Positions 50,901-58,975 of a stretch of DNA of 64,000 bases are shown here, piece after piece. Every line of letters starts with the position of its first letter. The first letter of the stretch is position 1. The stretch covers positions 52,662-116,661 of the forward strand of contig JAEZXR010000116.1 in NCBI GenBank assembly GCA_023419605.1, written 5' to 3'. The translations under genes and the position numbers were made by a program. The notes under the pieces were generated by a model. That model made no database searches and was not told the DNA's origin. It saw nothing but the letters and a program-made list of their open reading frames with translations. This DNA comes from Bacillota bacterium (lineage in GTDB: Bacteria > Bacillota > Clostridia > Acetivibrionales > JAEZXR01).

Positions 50901-50926
50901 TAAGGCCCCAGGTTTCCCAGGGCAGT
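50901..50926. terminator. GGCCCCAGG-TTTCC-CAGGGC stem-loop
   Basis: Member of the GCC-type stem-loop family, directly 3' of the phage-protein remnant on the minus strand. Confidence 0.5.
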
Positions 50927-50930
50927 TTAC

Positions 50931-50999
50931 CTATACAAATTGGCCTTTCTTGCTTTCGTCCATGTGTTCCTTAACGCTACTGTACCATTCCTGGAACGT
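50931..50999 (-). pseudogene. C-terminal remnant of the lysis-cassette membrane protein
   Basis: Reads TFQEWYSSVKEHMDESKKGQ then FV and stop. This matches LQEWYDSIKDYMDNGVKDG, the C-terminus of the protein at 29734-30081, at both DNA and protein level. No N-terminal part is found upstream. The surrounding 50732-51092 holds no other gene. Confidence 0.65.
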
Positions 51000-51092
51000 T
51001 AACCGACATAATCCATTGAACTAGGTAAGAGATGTAATCGACGATAAGGATAGAGTAGGTATAATAGGCGTAAAAAATTAAAAAGTCTCGCG

Positions 51093-51461
51093 TTATTGAC
51101 GCTTCGGCTCATTTTTATTGACAATTTTTTTATCCGATAGGAGGTCAACAAACTCCAATACAAACTTTTGATTATCGACATTCATTTTATTCAGCTTGTT
51201 CAATAAAAGAGCTAACGTGGTATTCCCTTTGCCTTCAGCGGTTGGTGGTTGCAAATGCCTGAATAAATCCTCAAAAGTTATCTCAAAAGCACATGCTATT
51301 TTTTCCAGACTGTCCACTGTTGTACTTATCTCTCCGCGTTCAATTGCCCCTATATAAGAAGCGCCGATATTCGCTCTATGGGCTAGTTCCTCTTGGCTCC
51401 AACCCTTTTCCTTGCGTAGATTTCTAATTCTTCCGCCGATTAGCTTAGCTATGTCACTCAT
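51093..51461 (-). CDS. XRE-family transcriptional regulator
   Basis: A 122-residue regulator with an N-terminal HTH_3 domain (residues 8-62, GGRIRNLRKEKGWSQEELAH and ANIGASYIGAIERGE) and a helical C-terminus (LLNKLNKMNVDNQKFVLEFVDLL) of the kind that mediates dimerisation or binds a partner peptide. It is divergent from two small genes including a Spo0E-like protein. The 16-bp palindrome at 51507-51522 just upstream is a likely binding site. Confidence 0.88.
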   Translation of the reverse strand: MSDIAKLIGGRIRNLRKEKGWSQEELAHRANIGASYIGAIERGEISTTVDSLEKIACAFEITFEDLFRHLQPPTAEGKGNTTLALLLNKLNKMNVDNQKFVLEFVDLLSDKKIVNKNEPKRQ

Positions 51462-51506
51462 TTTGCCACCTCCAAAAGAACATATCGCGTAAAAGCAAAC
51501 ATTACA

Positions 51507-51522
51507 AGCAAATATATTTGCT
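51507..51522. promoter_or_regulatory. Palindromic operator candidate of the XRE gene
   Basis: AGCAAATATATTTGCT, perfect 16-bp palindrome, 46 bases upstream of the XRE start and about 30 bases upstream of the divergent promoter. Confidence 0.55.
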
Positions 51523-51549
51523 AATTATTAAAAATAGTTTATATATATG

Positions 51550-51578
51550 TTGACGATTTTATAAAATTTTTTTATACT
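51550..51578 (+). promoter_or_regulatory. Promoter of the small-protein/Spo0E-like unit
   Basis: TTGACG and TATACT with a 17-base spacer. The predicted 200-base leader (51585-51785) contains no supported gene. Confidence 0.6.
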
Positions 51579-51785
51579 TAAAGATATCGGAAAACAAACG
51601 GGACATCGCTTTGGGACATATTTGTTGAAAATGCGTTTTATAATGATTACTGATGTTTTGCAGCATACATATAGGCAAAGAATACAGTTATTCTACGGAA
51701 TGGCAGCTAACTTGCTATTATCCGCCCGGCACCAACACTAAAATAGAAGAAATCGTAAAATAATGTTTATTAAAGGAGGGTGTTA

Positions 51786-51989
51786 ATGTTGTATTCAACC
51801 GACTATTATCTGCTTCTACAGGAATGTAGTAATCATCCCGTCAAGAGCACGTTAAGTTTGATTGGCTTCGGCGTAGCCCTTTACTTGTTGCATTTGCTTG
51901 ACAAGCGAATAGAAGAAAGAAAGCTGTGTAAATCTTATAAAAAACGAAAACACTCCCGCAACCAAAAGGTACATCACCATGAGCAATGA
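51786..51989 (+). CDS. Small single-pass membrane protein
   Basis: A 67-residue protein with one TM segment (LSLIGFGVALYLLHLL) and a strongly basic, His-rich C-terminus (KLCKSYKKRKHSRNQKVHHH). AGGAGG lies six bases before ATG 51786. Its 3' end overlaps the Spo0E-like start by 11 bases, so the two are translationally coupled. No family is recognised. A membrane-anchoring or adaptor role next to a phosphatase is possible. Confidence 0.65.
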   Translation: MLYSTDYYLLLQECSNHPVKSTLSLIGFGVALYLLHLLDKRIEERKLCKSYKKRKHSRNQKVHHHEQ

Positions 51990-52155
51990 TGAAAAGATGG
52001 AAAAAATAAGGGACACGCTGAATGAATTCACGGACACCGTGGACCTATGCAATGAAGACCTGTTAATTGTTAGTCAATTAATGGATGATATGATTATGGA
52101 CTTCTACCGTAATAGGAAGGAAAAAGGAAAAGAGACTATATTCGATCAAAAGTAA
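51979..52155 (+). CDS. Spo0E-like aspartyl-phosphate phosphatase
   Basis: A 58-residue helical protein. The C-terminal half reads NEDLLIVSQLMDDMIMDFYR, which has the SQxxD core and following xxIxxFY pattern of Spo0E-family phosphatases (consensus SQELD) that dephosphorylate Spo0A~P and delay sporulation. Glu of the motif is replaced by Leu-Met spacing, so activity is uncertain. AAAGGT lies eight bases before ATG 51979. It is co-transcribed with a small membrane protein and divergent from an XRE regulator. Confidence 0.7.
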   Translation: MSNDEKMEKIRDTLNEFTDTVDLCNEDLLIVSQLMDDMIMDFYRNRKEKGKETIFDQK

Positions 52156-52188
52156 AGTGTGCTGCTTATGATAGAAACGCTGCGACCA

Positions 52189-52217
52189 AGCCTACCGCTT
52201 AGGCTACTATTTTTTGT
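52189..52217 (+). terminator. Terminator of the Spo0E-like unit
   Basis: AGCCTA-CCGCT-TAGGCT followed by ACTATTTTTTG. Confidence 0.75.
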
Positions 52218-52368
52218 TTCCTAAATAGGCAGCAAGGCAAAGCCCTCCCCTGCCGCATTTTGATAATCACTTCAATACGCCTAACACTCTTACCTAATCG
52301 CTAAAAAATATAAAATTTTAAAAATTACCTTGCATTATTAAGTAATATATTGTATACTCTTAATCATT

Positions 52369-52393
52369 AAGTACCTAATAATATTTAGTACTT
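52369..52393. promoter_or_regulatory. Inverted repeat in front of padR
   Basis: AAGTAC-CTAAT..ATTTA-GTACTT lies directly before the padR Shine-Dalgarno and overlaps the likely transcription start. Fits a PadR autoregulatory operator. Confidence 0.55.
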
Positions 52394-52408
52394 GCAGGAG
52401 GGAATACA

Positions 52409-52723
52409 TTGAATAAGGAAATGTTGAAAGGGACCATTGATATTCTTATCCTTTGCGTTCTAAATGAAAAGGACGACTATGGCTATGAAATATCAAAAAC
52501 CATTAAAGTACGGACAGAAGGCCTGTTTGAAATTCAGGAAGCTACCTTATACTTATCGTTGAAAAGACTTGAAAAACTAAATGCCATAGCTTCCTACTGG
52601 GGAGACGAAAGTAATGGAGGGCGACGAAAATACTACAAAATAACTGACAGTGGAAAAGAGTTACTGGCTCAATCCATCAAGGACTGGAAAGAAACCGTAC
52701 AGATCGTTGAAAAATTTATTTAG
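52409..52723 (+). CDS. PadR-family transcriptional regulator
   Basis: A 104-residue winged-helix repressor: MLKGTIDILILCVLNEKDDY, GYEISKTIK, EATLYLSLKRLEKLN and GGRRKYYKITDSGKELL are the family blocks. TTG start follows AGGAGG by six bases. It is first in an operon with an HAAS-type membrane protein and a DedA protein. PadR operons of this layout often respond to membrane-active drugs or phenolics. Confidence 0.92.
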   Translation: MNKEMLKGTIDILILCVLNEKDDYGYEISKTIKVRTEGLFEIQEATLYLSLKRLEKLNAIASYWGDESNGGRRKYYKITDSGKELLAQSIKDWKETVQIVEKFI

Positions 52724-52735
52724 GAGGGTTTACCG

Positions 52736-53383
52736 ATGAATCCGTTGATAAGAAAAGTTTTTAACTTGTCCGATATTCGATATCGCTGGCTACTGATAAT
52801 TTCTATGGGAATATTTCTAGCTTCACTTTATAATGAAAAAATTAACCCGGAAATAACGCCGGTAATTCAATTGGCTACGTATGGTTCCGCCATTATTTCA
52901 GCAGTAATTTGGGGGATTTTAAACTACATTGACCATATTAAGGTAAGTGCAAACTACAAAAAATATGACAATATTGATGCCTACGTCGATAACCTGATCA
53001 TGAGCAGCGATGAACAAACGGAGTTAAAAGCCTATTTGGAGGACTATACGAAAGATCTTATTTCACAGGGCAAAACCAAGGAAGAAGCTGTAAAAATGGC
53101 AATTAACCAGTTTAGGGTAAAAGAATTCACGGAGCTTTCCAAAAACAGCAGTCTTCTTAACTTGCCGATACACTATTACCTTGTAGGTTATACAGTAATT
53201 GCCATAATTTTGGTAATCATTCTGTACTTCCTTACCAATACCGTTTTTCTCAATTCCTTCGGGCTACTTTCCATTGAACTTATGCTTATCTCCTACGGTG
53301 TTGGCTTTGTAGGTCTATTCTTCTTATACAAATTAATGGACATTGTGTTATCAAAAAAAATAGAAGCTGATAGGGAGGATTAA
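52736..53383 (+). CDS. Membrane protein with permease-like N-terminal tail, DUF1129/HAAS-like
   Basis: A 215-residue protein with two N-terminal TM segments, a soluble helical middle (residues about 75-130, DEQTELKAYLEDYTKDLISQ followed by GKTKEEAVKMAINQFR) and two C-terminal TM segments. The middle resembles the HAAS signalling domain found next to PadR regulators, where it is thought to pass membrane information to PadR. It starts 12 bases after padR and ends one base before dedA. Confidence 0.72.
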   Translation: MNPLIRKVFNLSDIRYRWLLIISMGIFLASLYNEKINPEITPVIQLATYGSAIISAVIWGILNYIDHIKVSANYKKYDNIDAYVDNLIMSSDEQTELKAYLEDYTKDLISQGKTKEEAVKMAINQFRVKEFTELSKNSSLLNLPIHYYLVGYTVIAIILVIILYFLTNTVFLNSFGLLSIELMLISYGVGFVGLFFLYKLMDIVLSKKIEADRED

Positions 53384-53384
53384 T

Positions 53385-53999
53385 ATGCAAAACTGGATTA
53401 CGGAATTTATGGGGCAATTTGGCTACATTAGCATTTTTCTTTTGATTACACTGGAAAATGTTTTCCCCCCGATACCCTCAGAAATTATTCTCACTTTCGG
53501 AGGATTTATGACTACCACTACAAATCTTACAGTCCCAGGTGTGGTGGCATTTGCTACTGCCGGCTCTGTATCGGGTGCTGTTATTCTTTATGGAATCGGC
53601 TGTGTGTTTGACGTAAAAAGATTGGAAAAAATGATAGACCGATGGGGACATATCCTGGGAGTAAAGGGTAAGGACATTCACAAAGCAGACTCCTGGTTTA
53701 AACGCCATGGCTACTGGGCTGTTTTCCTGTGCCGAATGATTCCTCTGATTCGCAGCCTGATTTCCATTCCTGCCGGTATGTCTAAAATGAAATTCGGCCT
53801 TTTTCTGCTCTATACAACAGCGGGAACGTTACTATGGAATACACTGCTTGTTTTCGGCGGAGCTTTCCTTGGAGAATCATGGGAAAAAATCCTAGAATTT
53901 ATGGATGTTTACTCCCATGTCACCTATGCTTTTCTCGGCCTAGGCGCTGTTGCTTTCGTTTTGCTGATCATCTTTAAAAAAAGACGTGAGTCATACTAA
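53385..53999 (+). CDS. DedA-family membrane protein
   Basis: A 204-residue SNARE-associated/DedA protein of the VTT domain. Family motifs are ENVFPPIPSEIILTFGGF, FKRHGYWAVFLCRMIPLIRS and IPAGMSKMKFGLFLLYTTAG. DedA proteins include flippases for undecaprenyl phosphate and phosphatidylethanolamine and support membrane-potential and drug tolerance. It is the last gene of the padR operon. Confidence 0.92.
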   Translation: MQNWITEFMGQFGYISIFLLITLENVFPPIPSEIILTFGGFMTTTTNLTVPGVVAFATAGSVSGAVILYGIGCVFDVKRLEKMIDRWGHILGVKGKDIHKADSWFKRHGYWAVFLCRMIPLIRSLISIPAGMSKMKFGLFLLYTTAGTLLWNTLLVFGGAFLGESWEKILEFMDVYSHVTYAFLGLGAVAFVLLIIFKKRRESY

Positions 54000-54135
54000 G
54001 ACACATAAAAAATCAGGAAAATCCTATTACGTCCTATGCCACTCAATGACTAAAACCCCACCCTTATTGTAGGACCAGCATCTCATTTACACATTTTACC
54101 ATATGTGATACTATTATTATCAGGTGGTGAATAGC

Positions 54136-54273
54136 ATGGATGAATTGAGAGAGTGCTGTAAACTAATGTTAAAGCTGCTGACTCGGTTGCGCGAGGAGAA
54201 TATGGTTACCCCCGATGAATATGAAAAACATGCTGAACTAAAGATAAAGTTTCTAGAGGAAGCCCCGGAATAG
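54136..54273 (+). CDS. 45-residue helical protein
   Basis: An ORF starting ATG 54136 that reads MDELRECCKLMLKLLTRLRE then ENMVTPDEYEKHAELKIKFL and EEAPE. AGGTGGTG lies eight bases upstream. It is amphipathic and helical with a Cys pair. The stop codon TAG is inside the loop of a terminator hairpin. I recognise similar short ORFs in clostridia but no function. Confidence 0.6.
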   Translation: MDELRECCKLMLKLLTRLREENMVTPDEYEKHAELKIKFLEEAPE

Positions 54274-54286
54274 GGGCTTTTTTGAC
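54261..54286 (+). terminator. Terminator over the stop codon of the 45-residue ORF
   Basis: AAGCCCC-GGAATA-GGGGCTTTTTTG; the TAG stop is in the loop. Confidence 0.85.
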
Positions 54287-54441
54287 GCCCGTGCCGGCAT
54301 ACTCTTTTCAAATAGCGGCCGCATGGATACTCGTTATAGGAAAACCGCACCATTTGCATCTCTATATAAACTGCATGATTTCCCAATCAGCTGCATTCCT
54401 TCATAAATTATATAGTCTATCCCTACCCCCATTCAAAAAAC

Positions 54442-54472
54442 AATGCCCCCAACCGAAGCTGAGGGCACCTGG
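54442..54472 (-). terminator. Terminator of the 54.5-kb lipoprotein gene
   Basis: GTGCCCTCAGCTTCGGTTGG followed by GGGCATTGTTTTTTG on the minus strand; GCC-type stem-loop family. Confidence 0.75.
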
Positions 54473-54484
54473 TAATTTCCCGTT

Positions 54485-55090
54485 TTATTTTGATGTATCT
54501 TTAAAGGAATTTGCCATATCGCTAAATACCGTATACATATTGGCCAGTATTATGTTGGCTAAATTATCATCACTGGCAATCAGCCATTTTCCATCAACTT
54601 TATTACAGGTAATATCAATCTCCTTTGTGACGGTTTTGAGGGGGGTACTTTTAACGGCAGCCTGGATCTCCTCACTCAAAATCTTCTGTGTTTCATCCTC
54701 GCTGGTTTTATTCGAGGAGAAAGCAGTACTCAATGCTTTTTGCATATAGGATTTAAGGGCAATTCCAAACACCTCGGAAGCATCCCCATACGTACAATCC
54801 ACTTTTAGAACTGCGCTATCCCCATTGATTGTGGTACTGTTTATTTTATATTTGATCATCTTGGCGTTTTCCTTAAATATTTCCTTATACGTGTCATCCG
54901 CGAACATATCACCATCCACCACTTTATCACCCTCTGCGGAATGCACTGTTGACTTTAGATCCTCGGAATTGCAATCTTTTACTGCCTTAAAAAACTTATT
55001 CACCACGGATTGAGGTTTTGCCCCTGTAGAACATCCGGAAACTGAAAAACATAGACATACCGCTACTAGAAAAATAGTAATTTTTTTCAC
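54485..55090 (-). CDS. Lipoprotein with NTF2-like (DUF4878-type) domain
   Basis: A 201-residue lipoprotein with lipobox SVSGC (Cys20 from the GTG start). The mature part begins with QSVVNKFFKAVKDCNSEDLK, a typical DUF4878/NTF2-like first helix, and contains KYKINSTTINGDSAVLKVDC and KVDGKWLIA. GTG 55090 is chosen because GGAGG is seven bases upstream; the ATG at 55096 is too close to it. Probably an extracytoplasmic ligand-binding or scaffold protein; no partner gene is adjacent. Confidence 0.72.
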   Translation of the reverse strand: MKKITIFLVAVCLCFSVSGCSTGAKPQSVVNKFFKAVKDCNSEDLKSTVHSAEGDKVVDGDMFADDTYKEIFKENAKMIKYKINSTTINGDSAVLKVDCTYGDASEVFGIALKSYMQKALSTAFSSNKTSEDETQKILSEEIQAAVKSTPLKTVTKEIDITCNKVDGKWLIASDDNLANIILANMYTVFSDMANSFKDTSK

Positions 55091-55402
55091 TGTCATTCCT
55101 CCACTGCATTTTTACCATAATTATACTCGCTATGCCATAATTATACAACCCTTTTTGATTATGTTAATTCAATCGCCATCCGTTCCTCGATTATATGCCC
55201 TCTTTGCAGAAGAACGCCCAATATAAAAGACCCAGGGTTTTATCTTGCACTATAACCTGCTGGGCCAAAGACTTATATATAATTTACAGGGTTTCTCTAT
55301 TCCGAGGACTTATATGCCGGAATTCCTCACACCTACGCATTTGCACTTCCCTTCCTGCTATTTCCACGTATCCTTGACTTCTAATACAGTCCACTATCCC
55401 CT
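55091..55402. other. Spacer between two lipoprotein genes
   Basis: About 310 bp. Contains two copies of CCATAATTATAC-like sequence near 55115-55145 that may be -10 elements of the minus-strand lipoprotein gene. No gene is supported. Confidence 0.35.
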
Positions 55403-55912
55403 TTACATTTCGACACCGTAGAATTTCACTTTCCATTCATTATCTACCCTTTTCATCTCAAGGTTCAGGTACTGCAAAGTATCCTTGCCTTTTACTCCAT
55501 ACTCGTACTCGGCATGTACCGAATCCTCCTTTATATCTTTGGGGTCAAGTTTTAAGATCAGGAATTCCACATCACCGAACATATTCTCCGTATTATAGAA
55601 ATGCTCCTTACTCTTCGGGTCCAGAAGATAGCTTTTCATCGTGCTGCCGTCTCCGCTGAGAAAAGCTTTTGCGAATTTCCATGACACAACCTGGAAGTCA
55701 TGACCTTCTTTACTCTTAAGGAACTTCTCCTTAAGTTCCGGACCTGAAACATCCTTATTTAAAGTGGTATTATTACTCTCATTCGTATTCTCTGACGAGG
55801 CACTTATAGTATCAACGGAATTTCCGGGTTCTTCTCCCTTGATACTCTCGCACCCTATCAGCAATGCAGCGGTTAACAGTATAGACATCAGAATCGTTAG
55901 ATGTTTTTTCAC
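55403..55912 (-). CDS. Putative lipoprotein
   Basis: A 169-residue exported protein: signal peptide KKHLTILMSILLTAALLIGC with the lipobox Cys, then an Asn/Ser/Thr-rich linker and a C-terminal domain with WKFAKAFLSGDGSTMKSYLL and KRVDNEWKVKFYGVEM, which looks like another NTF2-like (DUF4878) unit. GTG 55912 follows GGAGGG by eight bases. Same gene organisation and domain style as the lipoprotein at 54485-55090, so the two may be distant paralogues. Confidence 0.68.
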   Translation of the reverse strand: MKKHLTILMSILLTAALLIGCESIKGEEPGNSVDTISASSENTNESNNTTLNKDVSGPELKEKFLKSKEGHDFQVVSWKFAKAFLSGDGSTMKSYLLDPKSKEHFYNTENMFGDVEFLILKLDPKDIKEDSVHAEYEYGVKGKDTLQYLNLEMKRVDNEWKVKFYGVEM

Positions 55913-55975
55913 TTTTACATCCCTCCTCATGGTTTTAATTATATGACGATATTTCTGGATAAAAGTTCCATACAA

Positions 55976-56308
55976 AGCTCATCCATTTCCAACTTTTATC
56001 CTTCCCTCCTTTACGTCATATAATCAATTTTCATGCAATACTATATAGGAAATATTACCATTTTGCTTTTACACTGTCTATATCAAATAAATTACACTGC
56101 CGTTCAAATTGTGGGGATTTATACGTGAAGTGAACCTCCTCCGCAATAAATATAGAAAGGATACCCATCGTGAGTACCCTTTTTATTCTCAGCATGATTC
56201 GCCTGTTAAACCCTATTGTCGAAGATAAGAAACATTTACTTTCTCCAAAGTGAAAAAAGTATGCATGGATCGGGCATAAGCTGCAAGTCTCCCACTTCCA
56301 CGTATATT
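55976..56308. other. Gene-free stretch with one hairpin
   Basis: About 330 bp. It contains the hairpin AAGGATACCC-ATCGT-GAGTACCCTT (56156-56182) with a T run on one side, a probable terminator. Frames crossing this stretch look non-coding. Confidence 0.4.
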
Positions 56309-56551
56309 TTATTCTTTCGGCTTTTCCATAATCCAGGTTGCCCATAAAAACGCCGCAACCACTTCCTGCGCATTTACCTTTTGGGGATGGTGGATGTATT
56401 CATCATAGCTTTTCTTGACGCAGAGTCCGTCACAAGCGTCGAATATATCGATAAGACCGGATTCATCAACCTTGGCTTTTCCGGTAATCCCTTGATAGCC
56501 TTTCTCCGCCACAGGGCCATAGACCTTTGCATCTGCAAAGCCCAGTTCCAT
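56309..56551 (-). pseudogene. C-terminal fragment of a GH105 unsaturated rhamnogalacturonyl hydrolase
   Basis: About 80 residues reading GYQGITGKAKVDESGLIDIF, then DACDGLCVKKSYDEYIHHPQ and AQEVVAAFLWATWIMEKP. This matches the conserved C-terminus of YteR/YesR-type glycoside hydrolases (GH88/105), which are normally 340-380 residues. An in-frame stop lies about ten codons upstream of the ATG and the catalytic part is absent, so it is a remnant. Pectin degradation would link it to uxaA/uxaB. Confidence 0.7.
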
Positions 56552-56717
56552 GGCTTTCTTTTGGTAAGTGTTTTTGTTTTGCTATGCGATGTTTTGAGAT
56601 ACTCGGAATTATCTTTCGCCTGCTTTCATAAACTTCACAAAAAAGTCGATTGGAGAATACAGATTTATTGCATTGACGCCTCCTGGCACAAATGATAGAA
56701 TAATGGCGAACGAAATA

Positions 56718-56906
56718 TTGTAGTTACAGGTGCAGAAGCACAGAAATTCGTCTGCCGCTTCCGCTTAAAAGGGAAATGGGTGCAAATCCCATGCTATCCC
56801 GTAGCTGTAAAAGAGGAGTTCTATCAAAAAGCCACTGGGAAACCGGGAAGGGTGATAGAATGATGATACTTAAGCCAGAAGACCTGCCTGTAATGGTGCA
56901 CTAAAA
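56718..56906 (+). ncRNA. Cobalamin riboswitch
   Basis: The core AAGGGAAATGGGTGCAAATC and CCATGCTATCCCGTAGCTGT match the conserved cobalamin-binding junction, followed by the B12-box segment AGCCACTGGGAAACCGGGAA and the closing AAGCCAGAAGACCTGCC. It lies 160 bases before cbiM and should repress the cobalt transporter operon when coenzyme B12 is plentiful. Confidence 0.95.
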
Positions 56907-57063
56907 CTCTACGAGCGATAGGGGGTGTCTGCATGTATATCATTACAAGTACCTGTGGTTATTTTACATCCTCTTGATAGAATGGGTAAGGAATTCATTT
57001 TTCCGTGCTATTCAGCCATCGATGAGTAGCTCCAAATCCATAATAATGTCAGGAGGAATTTTT

Positions 57064-57804
57064 GTGTCAAAAAAGCTTTCATTTTTTCTAGGTATAGCAA
57101 CCATGATATTGCTGCTACCGCAAACCACCTTTGCCATGCATATAATGGAAGGCTTCCTGCCTCCCGTATGGGCTATTTCCTGGGGAGCACTGGCTATTCC
57201 TTTTGTTGTTTTGGGCCTTTTCTCCATCCAGAAAACCGTTAAGGAAAACCCCAGATTGAAAATGCTTTTAGCCATGGCAGGGGCTTTTACTTTTGTCCTC
57301 TCTGCCCTTAAAATACCGTCCGTAACGGGAAGCTGTTCCCATCCGACAGGCGTGGGCCTCGGAGCCATACTCTTCGGTCCTACAGCCATGAGTGTATTAG
57401 GCGTTATCGTTTTACTGTTCCAGGCACTTCTCCTTGCCCATGGAGGCCTTACCACCCTTGGAGCCAACACCTTCTCCATGGCCGTAGTAGGACCCATCGT
57501 GGCCTTTGTTACCTATAAAATTGTTAAAAAAGCCAAGGGCCCTCAATGGCTTGCAGTTTTCCTTGCAGCAGCCCTCGGAGATTTGCTTACCTACGTTACT
57601 ACTGCAATCCAGCTTGCACTGGCTTTTCCGGCAGAAACAGGCGGTTTTGTGGCCTCCCTTGGAAAGTTTATGGGTATATTTGCCGTTACACAGCTTCCTT
57701 TGGCCATTAGCGAAGGTATTTTGACGGTGCTTATATTTAATGCCATCACTGCTTACAGCAAGCAGGATCTTAAAGACTTAAAACTATTTGCCGAGGAGGT
57801 GTAA
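57064..57804 (+). CDS. cbiM: Cobalt ECF transporter S component CbiM
   Basis: Substrate-capture membrane protein of the cobalt energy-coupling factor transporter. 246 residues. A cleavable N-terminal hydrophobic segment ends TTFA and is followed by MHIMEGFLPP, whose new N-terminal Met-His binds the metal. SCSHPTGVGLG and HGGLTTLGANTFSM are conserved. GTG 57064 follows AGGAGG by eight bases. First gene of cbiMNQO downstream of the riboswitch. Confidence 0.95.
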   Translation: MSKKLSFFLGIATMILLLPQTTFAMHIMEGFLPPVWAISWGALAIPFVVLGLFSIQKTVKENPRLKMLLAMAGAFTFVLSALKIPSVTGSCSHPTGVGLGAILFGPTAMSVLGVIVLLFQALLLAHGGLTTLGANTFSMAVVGPIVAFVTYKIVKKAKGPQWLAVFLAAALGDLLTYVTTAIQLALAFPAETGGFVASLGKFMGIFAVTQLPLAISEGILTVLIFNAITAYSKQDLKDLKLFAEEV

Positions 57805-57806
57805 GG

Positions 57807-58142
57807 ATGAGTACACAGGTCATTACGAAACAAAGCAAGGTATCTTCCGGAATCGTCAAAAACCTTATTCTGATTGCTCTCGTCATCGGACTTGCCGTTG
57901 CACCGCTTTTTATTGCCAAAAATGCCGAATTTGGCGGAGCCGACGGTGAGGCTGAAGCAGCCATCAGTGAAATCAATGAAAATTACACGCCCTGGTTCTC
58001 CCCTATATGGGAGCCGCCCAGCGGGGAGATCGAGAGCCTGCTTTTCGCTCTGCAAGCCGCACTGGGAGCAGGATTCATCGGGTACTATATCGGTTATGCC
58101 AGAGGTCGTAAAAAGAAGGAAGATGCAGAATCATCATGCTAA
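57807..58142 (+). CDS. cbiN: Cobalt ECF transporter subunit CbiN
   Basis: A 111-residue auxiliary membrane protein with two TM segments (ILIALVIGLAVAPLFI and ALQAALGAGFIGYYIGYARG) around an extracytoplasmic loop with YTPWFSPIWEPPSGEIESLL, the family signature. It starts two bases after cbiM and overlaps cbiQ by seven bases. Confidence 0.95.
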   Translation: MSTQVITKQSKVSSGIVKNLILIALVIGLAVAPLFIAKNAEFGGADGEAEAAISEINENYTPWFSPIWEPPSGEIESLLFALQAALGAGFIGYYIGYARGRKKKEDAESSC

Positions 58143-58975
58143 GTATGGATTATTACGCATACCAGTCAAAACTAAAGCAAATTTCGCCCTTTCCCAAGCT
58201 GCTGTTTGCTTTATTGACATTGGGAGTCTGTCTTTGGGCGAACTCAATCGCCATCTCTCTTGTGATTCTTCTGCTTATGGAATGGTTTACCGTCTCTCGA
58301 GGCGGTACTCCCCTTTCCTTATTTTTGAAGCTTCTCCTGGTTCCAATGTCCTTCCTCCTCATCGGGGTTCTCAGCATTGGGATCAATATCTCCGGGAGCC
58401 CTGAAGCATTTTTGTTTCCGGTTCCGGTATTCGGCCTATATCTCGGTATATCCTCCGCAGGAATCATAAATGCCCTGCAGCTATTCTTCAAAGCCTTGGG
58501 GGCTGTTTCCTGCCTGTATTTTTTGTCCCTCAGCACCCCCATGGTAGATTTGCTGGCAGCCCTCCGCAGGTTGAAGATTCCAAAGCTTTTCATTGAAATG
58601 ATGTCGCTGATCTATCGCTTTATCTTTGTCCTGCTGGAGACAGCAAACATTATGTTTACCGCACAAAATTCCCGTTTGGGATACTCCAGTCTCTCCTCCG
58701 GATACCGCTCTCTGGCAGCCCTTGTATCCACACTTTTTGTCCGGGCCTATAAGCGGTCGGAGGAGATCTATACAGCATTGGAGGCCAGAGGATATGACGG
58801 TGAACTGAATGTGCTGGAAATGAAATTTGAAACCCATAGGGATGAGTATATTGTACCTCTTATAATAAATGGAATTCTGATTTTCACCGCCTTGATACTA
58901 CGGTACGGTCAAATAAAAGCGGAAGTTATCCTTCCGCAAATCCTATTCTATTTTACAGGGGGATTGCTTGGATGA
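58136..58975 (+). CDS. cbiQ: Cobalt ECF transporter T component CbiQ
   Basis: A 279-residue transmembrane coupling protein with about five TM segments and the two Ala-Arg-Gly coupling signatures near the C-terminus, here LEARGYDGE plus the upstream QNSRLGYSSL. It couples ATP hydrolysis by CbiO to CbiM. It overlaps cbiN and, by four bases, cbiO. Confidence 0.94.
   Translation: MLSMDYYAYQSKLKQISPFPKLLFALLTLGVCLWANSIAISLVILLLMEWFTVSRGGTPLSLFLKLLLVPMSFLLIGVLSIGINISGSPEAFLFPVPVFGLYLGISSAGIINALQLFFKALGAVSCLYFLSLSTPMVDLLAALRRLKIPKLFIEMMSLIYRFIFVLLETANIMFTAQNSRLGYSSLSSGYRSLAALVSTLFVRAYKRSEEIYTALEARGYDGELNVLEMKFETHRDEYIVPLIINGILIFTALILRYGQIKAEVILPQILFYFTGGLLG

Noticed and set aside
51653..51763. 36-codon frame in the leader of the Spo0E-like unit
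   Set aside because: No ribosome binding site and no recognisable pattern; it may be chance.
56055..56345. 96-codon frame on the minus strand after the GH105 remnant
   Set aside because: It crosses a terminator-like hairpin, overlaps the remnant in another frame and has unconvincing composition.
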